This document shows positions 1 to 7,867 of a DNA stretch of 27,258 bases, piece by piece (the first letter of the stretch is position 1; each line of letters starts with the position of its first letter). The DNA is taken from NCBI GenBank assembly GCA_002419385.1, contig DIFZ01000040.1:1-27258 (forward strand), written 5' to 3'. Source of the stretch: Geobacter sp. UBA5735. GTDB taxonomy: Bacteria; Desulfobacterota; Desulfuromonadia; Geobacterales; Geobacteraceae. Below the pieces are notes generated by a model. The model had not been told where the DNA came from, did no database searches, and saw nothing but the letters and a program-made list of their open reading frames with translations. A program made the position numbers and the translations under genes.

Positions 1-54
1 AAATCGTTTTTGCGGGACCATCACAGTTGAGCGATTAATTTCATAACGCGGCAC
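1..54 (-). CDS. Small conserved hypothetical protein, 5' fragment cut by the left edge
   Basis: Reading leftward from a GTG at 54, an open frame gives PRYEINRSTVMVPQKRF and leaves the window after 18 codons. The string resembles, from memory, the N-terminus of small uncharacterised bacterial proteins beginning roughly PRYxINRSAVVxxPKQPF; no function is known to me for these. A GGAAG lies just upstream of the GTG at a rather short distance, so the start is uncertain. An ATG at 21 is an alternative but would remove the recognisable part. Only the fragment is visible, so this call depends entirely on that resemblance. Confidence 0.4.
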   Translation of the reverse strand, partial: MPRYEINRSTVMVPQKRF

Positions 55-360
55 AACTTCCAGGCCAGCCCCCTTGGGGGCAGGCCCGGCCCTCCTATGG
101 AGGGCGAATTTCAAAGCCGCGCCCTATGGGTGCGGATCTTTACTTCACATCAGCCATTTCGAGTCGTTGTTCCAGCTTCTGGTCTTTTGAGCAACACCCT
201 GTTCAGCAATTGTGTCGAGCCTTATTGGGAAACAGTGCAAAATTTATTACGTTTCAATTGCCAAGCCAGCTTTCTCCCCGTGTTGGTTATTCAGCTTAGA
301 GGAAACATTATAAGAAAGCCTCCATTGCCGAAAATCCTAATTGTGCGCTAACTAAATTAT
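55..360. other. Intergenic region with two GC-rich hairpins
   Basis: No convincing gene lies here. Two perfect inverted repeats sit side by side: GCCCCC/GGGGGC with a 2-base loop (68-81), and GCCCTCC/GGAGGGC with a TAT loop (89-105). Neither is followed by a T-run on either strand, so neither is a clear terminator. They lie in the leader of the leftward partial gene. The rest (106-360) is AT-rich and carries no signal I recognise. Confidence 0.5.
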
Positions 361-1224
361 CTATTTAGTGTAACTATAATCAATAATTGATGTACTATTT
401 GGGCCAGAAGCAGTGCCGATTGGCCCAATGTAGGTGTCAGAAAATGCTACATCATCAATATATATTGATACGTTTTGATCAAAACCTGAATTTGACCAAC
501 CAAGCAGGTATCCAAATTTGAAATACCCTGGTGCGCATGGTGCGCCATTGAAGGTTAAATTTGTTGAACCAAACTGCTTTATTCCATTTACCCAAAACTC
601 AAACGCTCCATCTCCAGTACCAGTGTCTCTTTTGATGTGAAATTCAAAGCATATCCATTTGCCAAGCTCTGTACTTGTTAATTGCCAAGTTCCCATATTG
701 GGAAGAGACTGAATACCTCCTATGCTGCCGCTGCATTGTGCTTCCCACTGGCTGGAAATATATGTTTTATTTGCTTCTGGGAAAAGCCTGGAAATAGTGC
801 CGCTTTCAAATGACGCTCCCATTTTTATTGGATCGCCAGAATAGTTTGCCTCATCACTCCACAGTCGGATTAACTTGTTGTTATTAGGAGAAACGTTTCG
901 GTGATGATAATTTGTCGGGAAATATATGTAAAACCTTATATAAACTCCATTCTTTCTTGTTCCAAGATCAAATCTTTGCTCTGCAAATGAATCACCAGTG
1001 CCATTTGCTGCAAACAGAAACCTTAAAGATCTGCTTCCAGTGTGTGCACGTTCAGAAGTTACTGACGTCGCTACTGAATTTGCCCATCTTGCACCATTCG
1101 CCGTGTAGCTTAGGCTGCCAGATTCAAAACTATCGGCAAAAAAAGGTGCTGCCGGCGTATCGTTACAGCATATTATAAGTAGAAAGAATACGATACTAAG
1201 GCAAATCATTGACTTGTGATACAT
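361..1224 (-). CDS. Secreted concanavalin A-like (lectin/glucanase-fold) protein, riboswitch-controlled
   Basis: A 287-residue exported protein of unknown exact function. The start at 1224 is chosen because AGGAGGT lies 6 bases upstream; a longer frame from 1314 would run into the riboswitch. Residues 1-26 form a hydrophobic signal peptide ending near TPAAPFF; two cysteines (IICC) do not make a good lipobox. The remainder has the features of LamG/polysaccharide-lyase-like beta-sandwich proteins: ADSFESGSL opening, GSRSLRF, VYIRFYIYFP, then WICFEFHIK, FEFWVNG and IYIDDVAFSD near the C-terminus. Such domains bind or cleave glycans, so an extracellular carbohydrate role is likely but catalysis is not shown. 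The gene is visibly more AT-rich than the EPS genes to its right, which may indicate separate acquisition. It is preceded by a GEMM-I riboswitch with a terminator, and a CRP-like site lies upstream of that. Confidence 0.75.
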   Translation of the reverse strand: MYHKSMICLSIVFFLLIICCNDTPAAPFFADSFESGSLSYTANGARWANSVATSVTSERAHTGSRSLRFLFAANGTGDSFAEQRFDLGTRKNGVYIRFYIYFPTNYHHRNVSPNNNKLIRLWSDEANYSGDPIKMGASFESGTISRLFPEANKTYISSQWEAQCSGSIGGIQSLPNMGTWQLTSTELGKWICFEFHIKRDTGTGDGAFEFWVNGIKQFGSTNLTFNGAPCAPGYFKFGYLLGWSNSGFDQNVSIYIDDVAFSDTYIGPIGTASGPNSTSIIDYSYTK

Positions 1225-1274
1225 TGTTGACCTCCTGTTGCTCTTGTTTGTATACATGCAGTTATTGCGACAAG

Positions 1275-1321
1275 TAAAAAAGCCGGGCCCGAAACCATTG
1301 TGGCATTTCGGCAACCCGGCT
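1275..1321 (-). terminator. Expression-platform terminator of riboswitch R1
   Basis: The 3' part of the aptamer (GCCGGG) can pair with CCCGGC followed by TTTTTT. Forming this hairpin would destroy the aptamer's 3' side, so ligand binding should favour read-through (an ON switch). An inner AAATGCCA/TGGTTTC stem could stack in the loop. Confidence 0.75.
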
Positions 1322-1386
1322 GTCTCAGGGAGACCCTTTAGGCTTTCCGTCCCATCCTCGCGGATGGTATAGTATTATCGTGTACC
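1302..1386 (-). promoter_or_regulatory. GEMM-I cyclic-dinucleotide riboswitch R1 (variant core)
   Basis: On the minus strand the stretch carries the GEMM-I layout: GGTA (P1, 5' side), AATACT, CCATCC-GCGA-GGATGG tetraloop stem, GGACGGAAAGCC, GGGTCTCCCTGAGAC stem-loop and GCCGGGTTGCCGAAATGCC closing P1. It matches the three other copies in the window almost base for base. It differs at one strongly conserved site: ACTATACC where the others read ACTAAACC. It sits 78 bases before the start codon of the downstream secreted protein. Confidence 0.88.
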
Positions 1387-1843
1387 GCGTATAATTTTTA
1401 TTGTTTGATACTCTTATCGCTTAAAAACAAAAAACCATATGTGATATGCATCACTAGAATACTTGATTGGCTTGGTCCGGTTGATAATGATGTCCCGACA
1501 TCTCGGGACGCTCTAAGCCCTGCTTATTGAAACATAATAACACACCGGCTTATAGCTTACCATCCCAATCATGTCAACTACTCTTTTCGTGGAGAAGCTT
1601 GAATTGCCTGAAATATCAAATGATTGGACTAAGCTTATATTGCTGACGCTACGATTTGGTTTGTTTCCTGGTTTTGGTTGCGCGCGGGCTCTTCCGTTCC
1701 CCTTGGCGTGGGAGCCATTGGAGACTGATTTTGAAGGGGTTTCATTGACTTACTGGAATCCATGATGATATGTTCTAAACTTGCTTCATCCAGTTATCTG
1801 GGCCAAGGCGCGAAAATCGTAAGTTGCATCGCCAGGAGGGTGC
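1387..1843. other. Divergent intergenic region between riboswitch R1 and the EPS operon
   Basis: Besides the CRP-like site and GATAAG box serving R1, this region holds a perfect hairpin GTCCCGA/TCGGGAC with a 4-base loop (1492-1509), with no T-run. A 64-codon open frame at 1571-1765 has no ribosome-binding site and no recognisable protein. AGGAGG at 1833-1838 belongs to the gene that begins at 1844. I see no clear promoter for the rightward operon. Confidence 0.5.
1440..1455. promoter_or_regulatory. CRP/FNR-type operator upstream of R1
   Basis: TGTGATATGCATCACT reads TGTGA-N6-TCACT, one base from the CRP consensus. On the minus strand its centre is 29.5 bp from the first base of a -10-like hexamer GATAAG (1418-1413), as expected for class II activation at about -41.5. 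The same geometry recurs before R3 and R4. Confidence 0.6.
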
Positions 1844-2968
1844 ATGGAGACAATTATGTATTATCATGATCCTTTGCGAAGGGTGGTCGGCTATGTTCTT
1901 TGCGTGCTTTTCTTTGCGGGGAGTGTCTTTGGCTGCGCCAGGGAGGATTCAGCACCTCGGGACGCGAACAAGGAGTCATCGGTGACGTCGACGAACAACC
2001 TGTCTTCAGGTAATTCAAGGACACCTTACAAGCTGGTATTCATTCATCATTCGGTCGGCGGACACTGGCTGGAGCACGGAAACGGCGACCTGGTCCGGGA
2101 GCTGAACCGGAATGGTATCTACGTAAATGATATAACATACGGCTGGGAACCCCGGCAACTGACCGACAGTGCGCTCAAGCGTGCCAAGAGAAAAGCGCTG
2201 GGAGTGCTCAATAAGGACCGTTCCGGTGCGTATGGCATAGGTGACCGTACCGACATCGGCCAAATGTACGACTGGTTTGCGGGGCCGGATACCGGGATTA
2301 TCATGTCCGCAGTCTACCGGGAAAACGCCGAGACGGATCGCTTTGGCGACCATGCAAATGACCGGAGTCTCGTTCCTTTTGAGAGTGAAAAAGAAAACGA
2401 GATCGTTATGTTCAAGTCCTGCTATCCGAATACCCTTTTTAAGGGGGAGCCGGGAGACAAGCCAAACAGTGCACCGGACCCTCCACGCAATTATACGGCT
2501 GATTCGGAACAGCATACCATCGCGAACGCCAAACGCACGTTCAATGATATTCTCAACTACTTCAAGAGCCGTCCCGACAAGTTCTTTGTTGTCGTCACCC
2601 CCCCGCCCCGCATCGAGCTGCCTGAAAACGGGCGGATTGCCCGGGCCTTTGCTGATTGGCTCCATGACGATTGGCTGAAGGAGAACAGCTATCCCTACAA
2701 TAACGTCATGGTTTTCGACTTTTACAATGTCCTGACTTCCGCAAAGAGCGAAAACCTCTCCGATGCCGGCGAGGAGAACGGTAACCACCATCGCATGTGG
2801 AAGGGGAATGAACAGCATATCGTTTCGGTTGATCGACATACGCTGGCGTATCCCCGGAATCCTGGCGACAATCACCCTTCATCAGAGGGATTGAAAAAGG
2901 CGACGAAAGAGTTTGTGCCATTGCTGCTTGAGAAACATCGGCTCTGGAAGCAGGGCCTGGCAAAATGA
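1844..2968 (+). CDS. Lipoprotein, SGNH/GDSL-hydrolase-like
   Basis: A 374-residue predicted lipoprotein. The signal peptide ends in the lipobox VFGC with the acylated cysteine at residue 31. A low-complexity Ser/Thr/Asn linker (32-60) leads to the folded part, which opens with KLVFIHHSVGGHWL (residues 63-76), followed by KSCYP near residues 191-195 and GDNHPSSEG (341-349). Ser70 in the first block and Asp342/His344 in the last fit the nucleophile and Asp-His blocks of SGNH hydrolases. The spacing is unusual for classical GDSL esterases, so catalytic assignment is inference. AGGAGG precedes the ATG. It heads a same-strand cluster with flippase, glycosyltransferase and acetyltransferase, so removal or transfer of acyl groups on an exported polysaccharide is the most economical role. 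Confidence 0.65.
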   Translation: METIMYYHDPLRRVVGYVLCVLFFAGSVFGCAREDSAPRDANKESSVTSTNNLSSGNSRTPYKLVFIHHSVGGHWLEHGNGDLVRELNRNGIYVNDITYGWEPRQLTDSALKRAKRKALGVLNKDRSGAYGIGDRTDIGQMYDWFAGPDTGIIMSAVYRENAETDRFGDHANDRSLVPFESEKENEIVMFKSCYPNTLFKGEPGDKPNSAPDPPRNYTADSEQHTIANAKRTFNDILNYFKSRPDKFFVVVTPPPRIELPENGRIARAFADWLHDDWLKENSYPYNNVMVFDFYNVLTSAKSENLSDAGEENGNHHRMWKGNEQHIVSVDRHTLAYPRNPGDNHPSSEGLKKATKEFVPLLLEKHRLWKQGLAK

Positions 2969-2999
2969 GATCACCTTTGAGGGGGGATGCGTAAAGGGA

Positions 3000-4511
3000 A
3001 TGGGCAAACACGGTCGACGAATCATCGGGCATAGCGGGATTTATCTGCTTGGCAGCCTTCTGGCACGTGCTGTCAGCTTCATAATGCTCCCGATTTACAC
3101 GAGAAACCTTACGCCGGCCGATTACGGGGTTATCGAATTGCTTTCGATGATCATCGACCTCGTGGGTCTTCTGCTGAGCCTCCGGATAGGCCAGAGCATC
3201 TACAGGTATTACTTCAAGTACGACCGGGAAGAAGACCGCAACCAGGTATTGTTCAGCTCCTATGTGACCACACTGGCGTCCAGTGCCCTCGGGATGATCT
3301 GTGTTCTGGCATTTGCAGACCAGCTCTCAGCGGCCGTGTTCGGCAATGGGGAGTACGTCGGGCTCTTGCGGCTGTTTTCGCTTTCGATGTTGTTCCAGGG
3401 GCTGGTTGAAACCCCCATGGTCATGCTGCGTGCCCAACAGAGGCCGTGGTTCTATTTGGCGGCAAGCATCGCCAAGCTGACGATGATGCTGGGACTGAAC
3501 ATATATTTCGTGGTCTATCGCCATCTTCATGTCGAAGGAGTGATTTATTCCTCCCTCATTTCCGGGGCGGTCATGACGCTCCTGCTCGGTGTCTACCTGG
3601 TAAGAAGCACCGGGTTCTGCTTCTCCATCGCCAAGGCAAAGGCGATGATGGGGTTCAGCCTCCCCTTCATGGCGGTGGGCGCTCTTTCGTTTTACATTAA
3701 TTTCGGCGACCGCTATTTTCTCCGTCTTTTCGGCGGCGGGCTGGAGCAGGTCGGCGTGTATTCGCTTGGCTACAAATTCGGTTTTCTGCTGACCTTCATT
3801 GCCGGCGACCCGTTTTTCAACGTCTGGGACAGTGAAAAATTCCGAATTCATAAGGAACATAAGAATCCGCCTGTCGTCTACCAGAGAGTCCTGCTCCTCT
3901 ATGCTGCCGTGTTGGCGCTCGTTGCAGTCGGTCTTTCCCTGTTCGGGAGAAACGTCATCATGATCATGGCTAACCGGGAATACTGGGGGGCGGCTGAACT
4001 GATTCCGGTCGTTTGCCTTGCCTATATCTGCAATTGCATCACCAGTTATGGAAACATAGGTATTTTGGTCAAGGAAAAAACAATCGAACTTACCTACGGA
4101 ACCCTTCTTGCCGCTGTCATCGTGACTGCCGGCTACCTGCTGCTCATCCCCAGGTTTGGCGCCATGGGCGCGGCCTGGGCCACGCTGCTGGCATTTGCTT
4201 CCCGGATGTTCTGGGTCGTGATCCGGTCCAGGCGCTATTACGACATGCAGCTTGAGTGGGCCCGGGTGCTGGGTATAGGAGCGGTTGCGGGCCTGATATG
4301 GATACTGTCCGATCTCTTGAGAAGCGAATCCATTTACCAGTCGTTGATGACCAATGCGGTTGCTCTGGCCATTTGCGTGGTTGCATTGCTCTATCTGCCA
4401 TTTCTGCCGGCGGACGTTCGGAAGGAGGCAAAGTCCTTGCTCTTCAACCCACGTTCGTCATTCATAAGACTCAAAACCCTTGTCGGGCTCAAAGCGAATG
4501 GAACGGTTTGA
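3000..4511 (+). CDS. Wzx-type oligosaccharide flippase (polysaccharide biosynthesis protein)
   Basis: A 503-residue integral membrane protein with about a dozen hydrophobic segments. It opens with GHSGIYLLGSLLARAVSF and MLPIYTRNLTPADYGVIEL, the signature start of the Polysacc_synt/MATE-like flippase family (the threonine-proline-alanine-aspartate-tyrosine-glycine element is typical). These proteins move undecaprenyl-linked repeat units across the inner membrane. The ATG at 3000 is chosen because the alignment of the first membrane helix fits there; the frame is open further upstream but would overlap the preceding gene's end. A G-rich stretch about 14 bases upstream is a loose ribosome-binding site. 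It begins 31 bases after the lipoprotein gene and is followed 23 bases later by a glycosyltransferase, consistent with one operon. Which glycan it moves cannot be read from the sequence, and no Wzy polymerase is recognisable in the window. Confidence 0.88.
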   Translation: MGKHGRRIIGHSGIYLLGSLLARAVSFIMLPIYTRNLTPADYGVIELLSMIIDLVGLLLSLRIGQSIYRYYFKYDREEDRNQVLFSSYVTTLASSALGMICVLAFADQLSAAVFGNGEYVGLLRLFSLSMLFQGLVETPMVMLRAQQRPWFYLAASIAKLTMMLGLNIYFVVYRHLHVEGVIYSSLISGAVMTLLLGVYLVRSTGFCFSIAKAKAMMGFSLPFMAVGALSFYINFGDRYFLRLFGGGLEQVGVYSLGYKFGFLLTFIAGDPFFNVWDSEKFRIHKEHKNPPVVYQRVLLLYAAVLALVAVGLSLFGRNVIMIMANREYWGAAELIPVVCLAYICNCITSYGNIGILVKEKTIELTYGTLLAAVIVTAGYLLLIPRFGAMGAAWATLLAFASRMFWVVIRSRRYYDMQLEWARVLGIGAVAGLIWILSDLLRSESIYQSLMTNAVALAICVVALLYLPFLPADVRKEAKSLLFNPRSSFIRLKTLVGLKANGTV

Positions 4512-4534
4512 ACCAATAATGGTAGGCGTTGCCA

Positions 4535-5710
4535 ATGGATAATACCAAACGGTCCATAGCTTTTCTCGTCTACCCGGTTCTCCGTTTCCCGAGAAACAAC
4601 CGGGAGTACTACCTCACCCGCGAACTCCTGTCGCGAGGGTGGCGCGTCGCCTGGCTTGTTCCGGAGTCAGGGACAAACGAGGGCGTTCCTGTCGAGGATT
4701 GCATCCTGCGCTACAAGGATTTGGATGTCAGGGGCCGGACATATCTTTTGCCGCTCTATCTCGCAATAATGCTCAGTGCGAGAGGAGTCAACTACCTCTG
4801 GCTGTCCGGCTGGTCGATCAGGGCGGACAGGGAAATATTCTGGTTGGTACGGATCATGGGCATGTTCGGTATCGAGACGGTTTACGACACCATCGACCCC
4901 AAGTGCGTATTCGAAGTGGCAAACAAGAATCTGACAAGTCCTGACGCAATACGGAGTGCACAAGAATCCATAAATGAGATATACGGACTGTGCAGGCGTG
5001 TTCTGTGCGTTACCCCGGAAATGAAGGCATTGCTGGTCCATGATGGAGCCGACGAACGCAAGCTGTTCGTGGCTCGCTGGGGAGTGGATCGCTCTATTTT
5101 CAACCGCGCTGCGATAACGGGGGATTTGCGCAGTAGGCTGGGTATTGGCAAGAATACGTTCCTGGTTGGGTGGCTCGGGTCCATGACCGAATTCAAGGGG
5201 CTCCGTGAAATGTTGTTACCCCTCGTGGACAGGCTGGGCGCTGAAAATAACATCCATTTCCTGATCGCCGGTGATGGCCCCCTGTTTGCGGAGGTGGAAG
5301 AATGGGTCGCTTCGGCGAAGCGTGCTTCGGTTACCCTGCTGGGCAGGGTGCCGTATGAGGATGCTGCCGAATTTACTGCAGCACTGGATGCGTATATCGT
5401 GACCACGAATCCGGATTCCGACTATGCCCGGGCCATCTGCCCGGTCAAGTGTTGCGACGCAATTGCCATGGGCACTCCGCTGATCACGACTCGAACGCCG
5501 GCAACGGAATATCTGGAGCAGACCTGCAGGAACGTTCATTTGTGCGAGTATGACATTTTTTCCTTTGAGGCGGCGGTCAAGAGAATCGCCGCTGATCTTG
5601 ACGGTGTAAGAACGTCCCGAACCGATGAATTATGCGGAGTTGTCTCGCACCAGGGAGTGTCACGCGAAATTGCGGACATACTCGATGAGCTTGCAGAGGG
5701 TAACAATTGA
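4535..5710 (+). CDS. GT-B glycosyltransferase (GT4-like, group 1)
   Basis: A 391-residue cytosolic or membrane-associated sugar transferase. The C-terminal Rossmann domain shows VGWLGSMTEFKGLREML, the LIAGDGPL strand-turn, GRVPYEDAAEF and VKCCDAIAMGTPLITT, which together mark the nucleotide-sugar site of group 1 transferases. The second Glu of the E-x7-E motif is not obvious, as in the subgroup with an SPVKxxDAMAMG-type end. The N-terminal domain begins with FLVYPVLRFPRNNREYYL, an acceptor-domain pattern. ATG 4535 is preceded by TAGG at 8 bases; a TTG two codons earlier is possible. It probably adds one sugar to the lipid-linked repeat unit handled by the flippase upstream. Donor and acceptor are unknown. 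Confidence 0.85.
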   Translation: MDNTKRSIAFLVYPVLRFPRNNREYYLTRELLSRGWRVAWLVPESGTNEGVPVEDCILRYKDLDVRGRTYLLPLYLAIMLSARGVNYLWLSGWSIRADREIFWLVRIMGMFGIETVYDTIDPKCVFEVANKNLTSPDAIRSAQESINEIYGLCRRVLCVTPEMKALLVHDGADERKLFVARWGVDRSIFNRAAITGDLRSRLGIGKNTFLVGWLGSMTEFKGLREMLLPLVDRLGAENNIHFLIAGDGPLFAEVEEWVASAKRASVTLLGRVPYEDAAEFTAALDAYIVTTNPDSDYARAICPVKCCDAIAMGTPLITTRTPATEYLEQTCRNVHLCEYDIFSFEAAVKRIAADLDGVRTSRTDELCGVVSHQGVSREIADILDELAEGNN

Positions 5711-5735
5711 TCCTGAAATGGAGGGCTGTTTGCAA

Positions 5736-6308
5736 ATGTCAGAATGCACGACCAGGAAGCTGGCGAAAAGACTTTGGTGGGATATTGCCGATCCCAATGA
5801 AAGGAAGTATCTCCAGTATTTCCTCATGGCGGGCATCCCCGGGCTGTTCGGCGACATGCTGCGGGGGAGTTTCGTGTCGAAAAGGGTTGCGAGCTGCGGG
5901 GTGAACTTCCGCGTACTGGCCGGGACGCGATTCCGTTCCATGGAGAAGCTGAAGATCGGGGACAACGTGAGCATCGGCTATGACAATTTCATCCAGGCGC
6001 GGGGCGGGGTGACCCTGGGCAACGATGTCATGACGGCGCCGGGCGTGAAGATCTGGTCGGTGAATCATGATATCCAGGACCCGGACAAGCTGATCCGCGA
6101 ACAGGACGAGACAACTGCGGAGGTGATAATCGGCAACGATGTGTTCATTGCCTCGAACGCGTTCATCCTGCCGGGCGTTACCTTGCCGGATGGGTGTGTT
6201 GTCGCGGCAGGCTCCGTGGTCGGTGCGAAGGCTTACAAGCCCTATGCGATCATCGCCGGGAATCCGGCACGGATGATCGGTTTCAGGGGCGGGAAAGCGA
6301 CCGAATAG
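5736..6308 (+). CDS. Hexapeptide-repeat O-acetyltransferase
   Basis: A 190-residue left-handed beta-helix acetyltransferase of the WbbJ/maltose-acetyltransferase type. Hexapeptide rungs run through IGDNVSIGYDNFIQA, VTLGNDVMTAPGVKI and VIIGNDVFIASNAFILPGV. WSVNHDIQDP supplies the catalytic histidine expected in this family, and IAGNPARMIG is the usual C-terminal closing motif. GGAGG at 5720 suits the ATG at 5736; starts upstream at 5718 or 5625 would overlap the ribosome-binding site or the previous gene. It is the last gene of the 1844-6308 operon. The acetyl acceptor is presumably a sugar of the exported glycan, and the SGNH-like lipoprotein at the operon head could act on the same group. 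Confidence 0.85.
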   Translation: MSECTTRKLAKRLWWDIADPNERKYLQYFLMAGIPGLFGDMLRGSFVSKRVASCGVNFRVLAGTRFRSMEKLKIGDNVSIGYDNFIQARGGVTLGNDVMTAPGVKIWSVNHDIQDPDKLIREQDETTAEVIIGNDVFIASNAFILPGVTLPDGCVVAAGSVVGAKAYKPYAIIAGNPARMIGFRGGKATE

Positions 6309-6436
6309 TTTCGGGCCTGTTCGCTGCATTTTCCCTGCGAAATTATCCCCAGCAGCAAGGGTGTTGCTTTCGTTAATAGTCGTCACCCCGCTGATAAACG
6401 GGATCTAGGGGAGATAAAACCTATTGAAAAGGCTAA

Positions 6437-6457
6437 ATTCCGGCTTTGCGCCGGAAT
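6437..6457. repeat. Extragenic palindrome
   Basis: ATTCCGGC and GCCGGAAT pair perfectly around TTTGC. The sequence resembles the TTCCGGC-type palindromes scattered through many bacterial genomes. Only one copy is in this window, so its dispersed nature is not shown here. Confidence 0.45.
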
Positions 6458-6512
6458 GAAGGGTTCACGGGTTTTTAGACTTTTTGTAAAATAGATATAC
6501 AAAGTAATTCCA

Positions 6513-6543
6513 TGACGAAGGCGGTGCTGACCGCCTTTTGTCA
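6513..6543 (+). terminator. Rho-independent terminator after the EPS operon
   Basis: AAGGCGGT-GCTG-ACCGCCTT forms a strong stem followed by TT, and flanking TGAC/GTCA extends it. The T-run is short, so efficiency may be moderate. Confidence 0.6.
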
Positions 6544-6604
6544 TTTCAGAACAGGACTTCAGGGCGCTTCAGGTTACTGCGCCGGCTTATGAATGTAATA
6601 ATGG

Positions 6605-6632
6605 TTGACTTAGATTTATAATAATGTATTTT
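6605..6632 (+). promoter_or_regulatory. Possible sigma-70 promoter for the methyltransferase gene
   Basis: TTGACT (6605-6610) and TATTTT (6627-6632) are separated by 16 bases in a very AT-rich stretch about 70 bases before the start codon at 6704. Confidence 0.35.
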
Positions 6633-6703
6633 AACTAATGTATGATGGTTTGGACTTTTTGCGAGGAAATCAGGATTATTCTGCACGACGGAAAGAATGT
6701 AAC

Positions 6704-7669
6704 ATGCTCAAATGCCGTATCTGTGGAAACAGCATAAATAACGAGCTTCATATCGCACGGGAAATGGTTTTCGGTTTGCGTGATGAATTCGAGTATTTTC
6801 AATGTACCTCGTGCGGTTGTTTGCAGATCAAAGATATCCCTCCGGATGTGGAAAAATATTACCCCCCCGAATATTATTCATTCGAAATACCAGAACCACA
6901 GAGGATCGGTCTTCTGCGTGACCTGTTGAAGCGGCGCAGGACGGCAAGTTTGCTCGGGCAAAGAAACGTTCTCGGTTGGCTGTTGGGGGTTATTTATGGG
7001 GCCCCTGACCTGCCTGACTGGTTGCTGGGCAGTGGCGTGCAGTTGGAGCACAGGATCCTGGATGTCGGCTCTGGATCGGGCAAACTGCTCGCCCGGTTGC
7101 GCAACGAGGGATTCCGTGAACTGCATGGTGTCGATCCATTCATAAAATCAGACATGATTCAGGAGAATGGATTCTGCATCTGCAAAGGTGAATTGTCGGA
7201 TATTGACGGCCAGTATGATGTTGTCATGCTCCACCATTCTCTGGAGCACATGCCTGATCCACATCTTGCTTTTCGGCTTCTCGGGCAGAAACTCGCCCAT
7301 AATGGGTTGGTATTGATCAGGATTCCAGTCGTCTCCTCATTTGCCTGGGAAAAATACAAGACAAGCTGGTTCAAACTGGATGCGCCACGCCACTTTTACC
7401 TGCATTCTTACGAGAGTCTTTGCTTGCTGGCCCGCAGCCACGGATTCCAGGTAGTAGAGCTTCGTTATGACTCGACGGCGAAACAATTCTGGGCAAGTGA
7501 GCAATGTCTGGAGGGAATTCATTATCTCGCCGACAATTCATACAGAAACGACCCGCATAACTCGATGTTTACCCAAGCTCAGATCGACCGGTTCGAAGAA
7601 ATGGCGCAAGAGCTCAATGCGCAAAGAAAAGGTGATCAAGCATGCTTTTACCTCAGGAAGTGCAGTTGA
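6704..7669 (+). CDS. Class I SAM-dependent methyltransferase with N-terminal zinc-ribbon motif
   Basis: A 321-residue protein. MLKCRICGN gives a CxxC pair (C4, C7) and QCTSCGC a second (C34, C37), a four-cysteine zinc-binding pattern common before Methyltransf_23-type domains in sugar pathways. Motif I is ILDVGSGSGK (118-127), then a VDPF acidic turn, and MLHHSLEHMPDP typical of motif IV/post-motif in this group. The ATG at 6704 puts the cysteine motif at the very N-terminus; a start at 6638 would add 22 residues without a ribosome-binding site. It stands alone after a terminator but next to EPS genes, suggesting methylation of a sugar or nucleotide sugar; the acceptor is unknown. It converges on the long leftward gene ending at 7868. 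Confidence 0.82.
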   Translation: MLKCRICGNSINNELHIAREMVFGLRDEFEYFQCTSCGCLQIKDIPPDVEKYYPPEYYSFEIPEPQRIGLLRDLLKRRRTASLLGQRNVLGWLLGVIYGAPDLPDWLLGSGVQLEHRILDVGSGSGKLLARLRNEGFRELHGVDPFIKSDMIQENGFCICKGELSDIDGQYDVVMLHHSLEHMPDPHLAFRLLGQKLAHNGLVLIRIPVVSSFAWEKYKTSWFKLDAPRHFYLHSYESLCLLARSHGFQVVELRYDSTAKQFWASEQCLEGIHYLADNSYRNDPHNSMFTQAQIDRFEEMAQELNAQRKGDQACFYLRKCS

Positions 7670-7803
7670 GTGAAAGGTTTCTGTGCAGGAAGGTATTTTT
7701 TCGCAGGAGAGAGGCGCTGTTCCATAGATGATACGGGATGATGAGGAGTTGGAGAAAGGCAATTCGAACAGCTTGCCTTTTCCCGGGAGTCCTCACTTCC
7801 GGG

Positions 7804-7846
7804 AAGCACTGCCACCCTTTCATTGAAAAGGGTGGCAGTGCTTTTT
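7804..7846. terminator. Bidirectional terminator between convergent genes
   Basis: A 17-bp perfect stem (7804-7820 with 7827-7843) with a 6-base loop. The stem itself gives a T-rich end on each strand (GCTTTTT rightward, GCTTCC leftward being weaker). It sits between the methyltransferase and the leftward beta-helix gene. Confidence 0.8.
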
Positions 7847-7867
7847 CAGAAAGTCTTGCCTCTCAGT

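Larger units (their letters stand above)
6309..6703. other. Intergenic region with dispersed-type hairpin, terminator and promoter
   Basis: Three elements can be pointed to. A perfect 8-bp hairpin ATTCCGGC/GCCGGAAT (6437-6457) looks like a dispersed extragenic palindrome. A terminator hairpin follows (6513-6543). A promoter-like TTGACT-N16-TATTTT follows at 6605-6632. No gene is supported. Confidence 0.55.

Noticed and set aside
97..351. 84-codon open frame on the plus strand
   Set aside because: No ribosome-binding site, begins inside a hairpin, and the product has no recognisable feature.
361..1314. Longer version of the ConA-like gene starting at 1314
   Set aside because: The extra N-terminal 30 codons translate the riboswitch terminator; AGGAGGT before the ATG at 1224 and a signal peptide there fix the start.
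1571..1765. 64-codon open frame on the plus strand
   Set aside because: No ribosome-binding site and no family resemblance; lies in a promoter-type region.
2015..2875. 286-codon minus-strand open frame
   Set aside because: Antisense to the well-supported lipoprotein gene; no start signal or domain.
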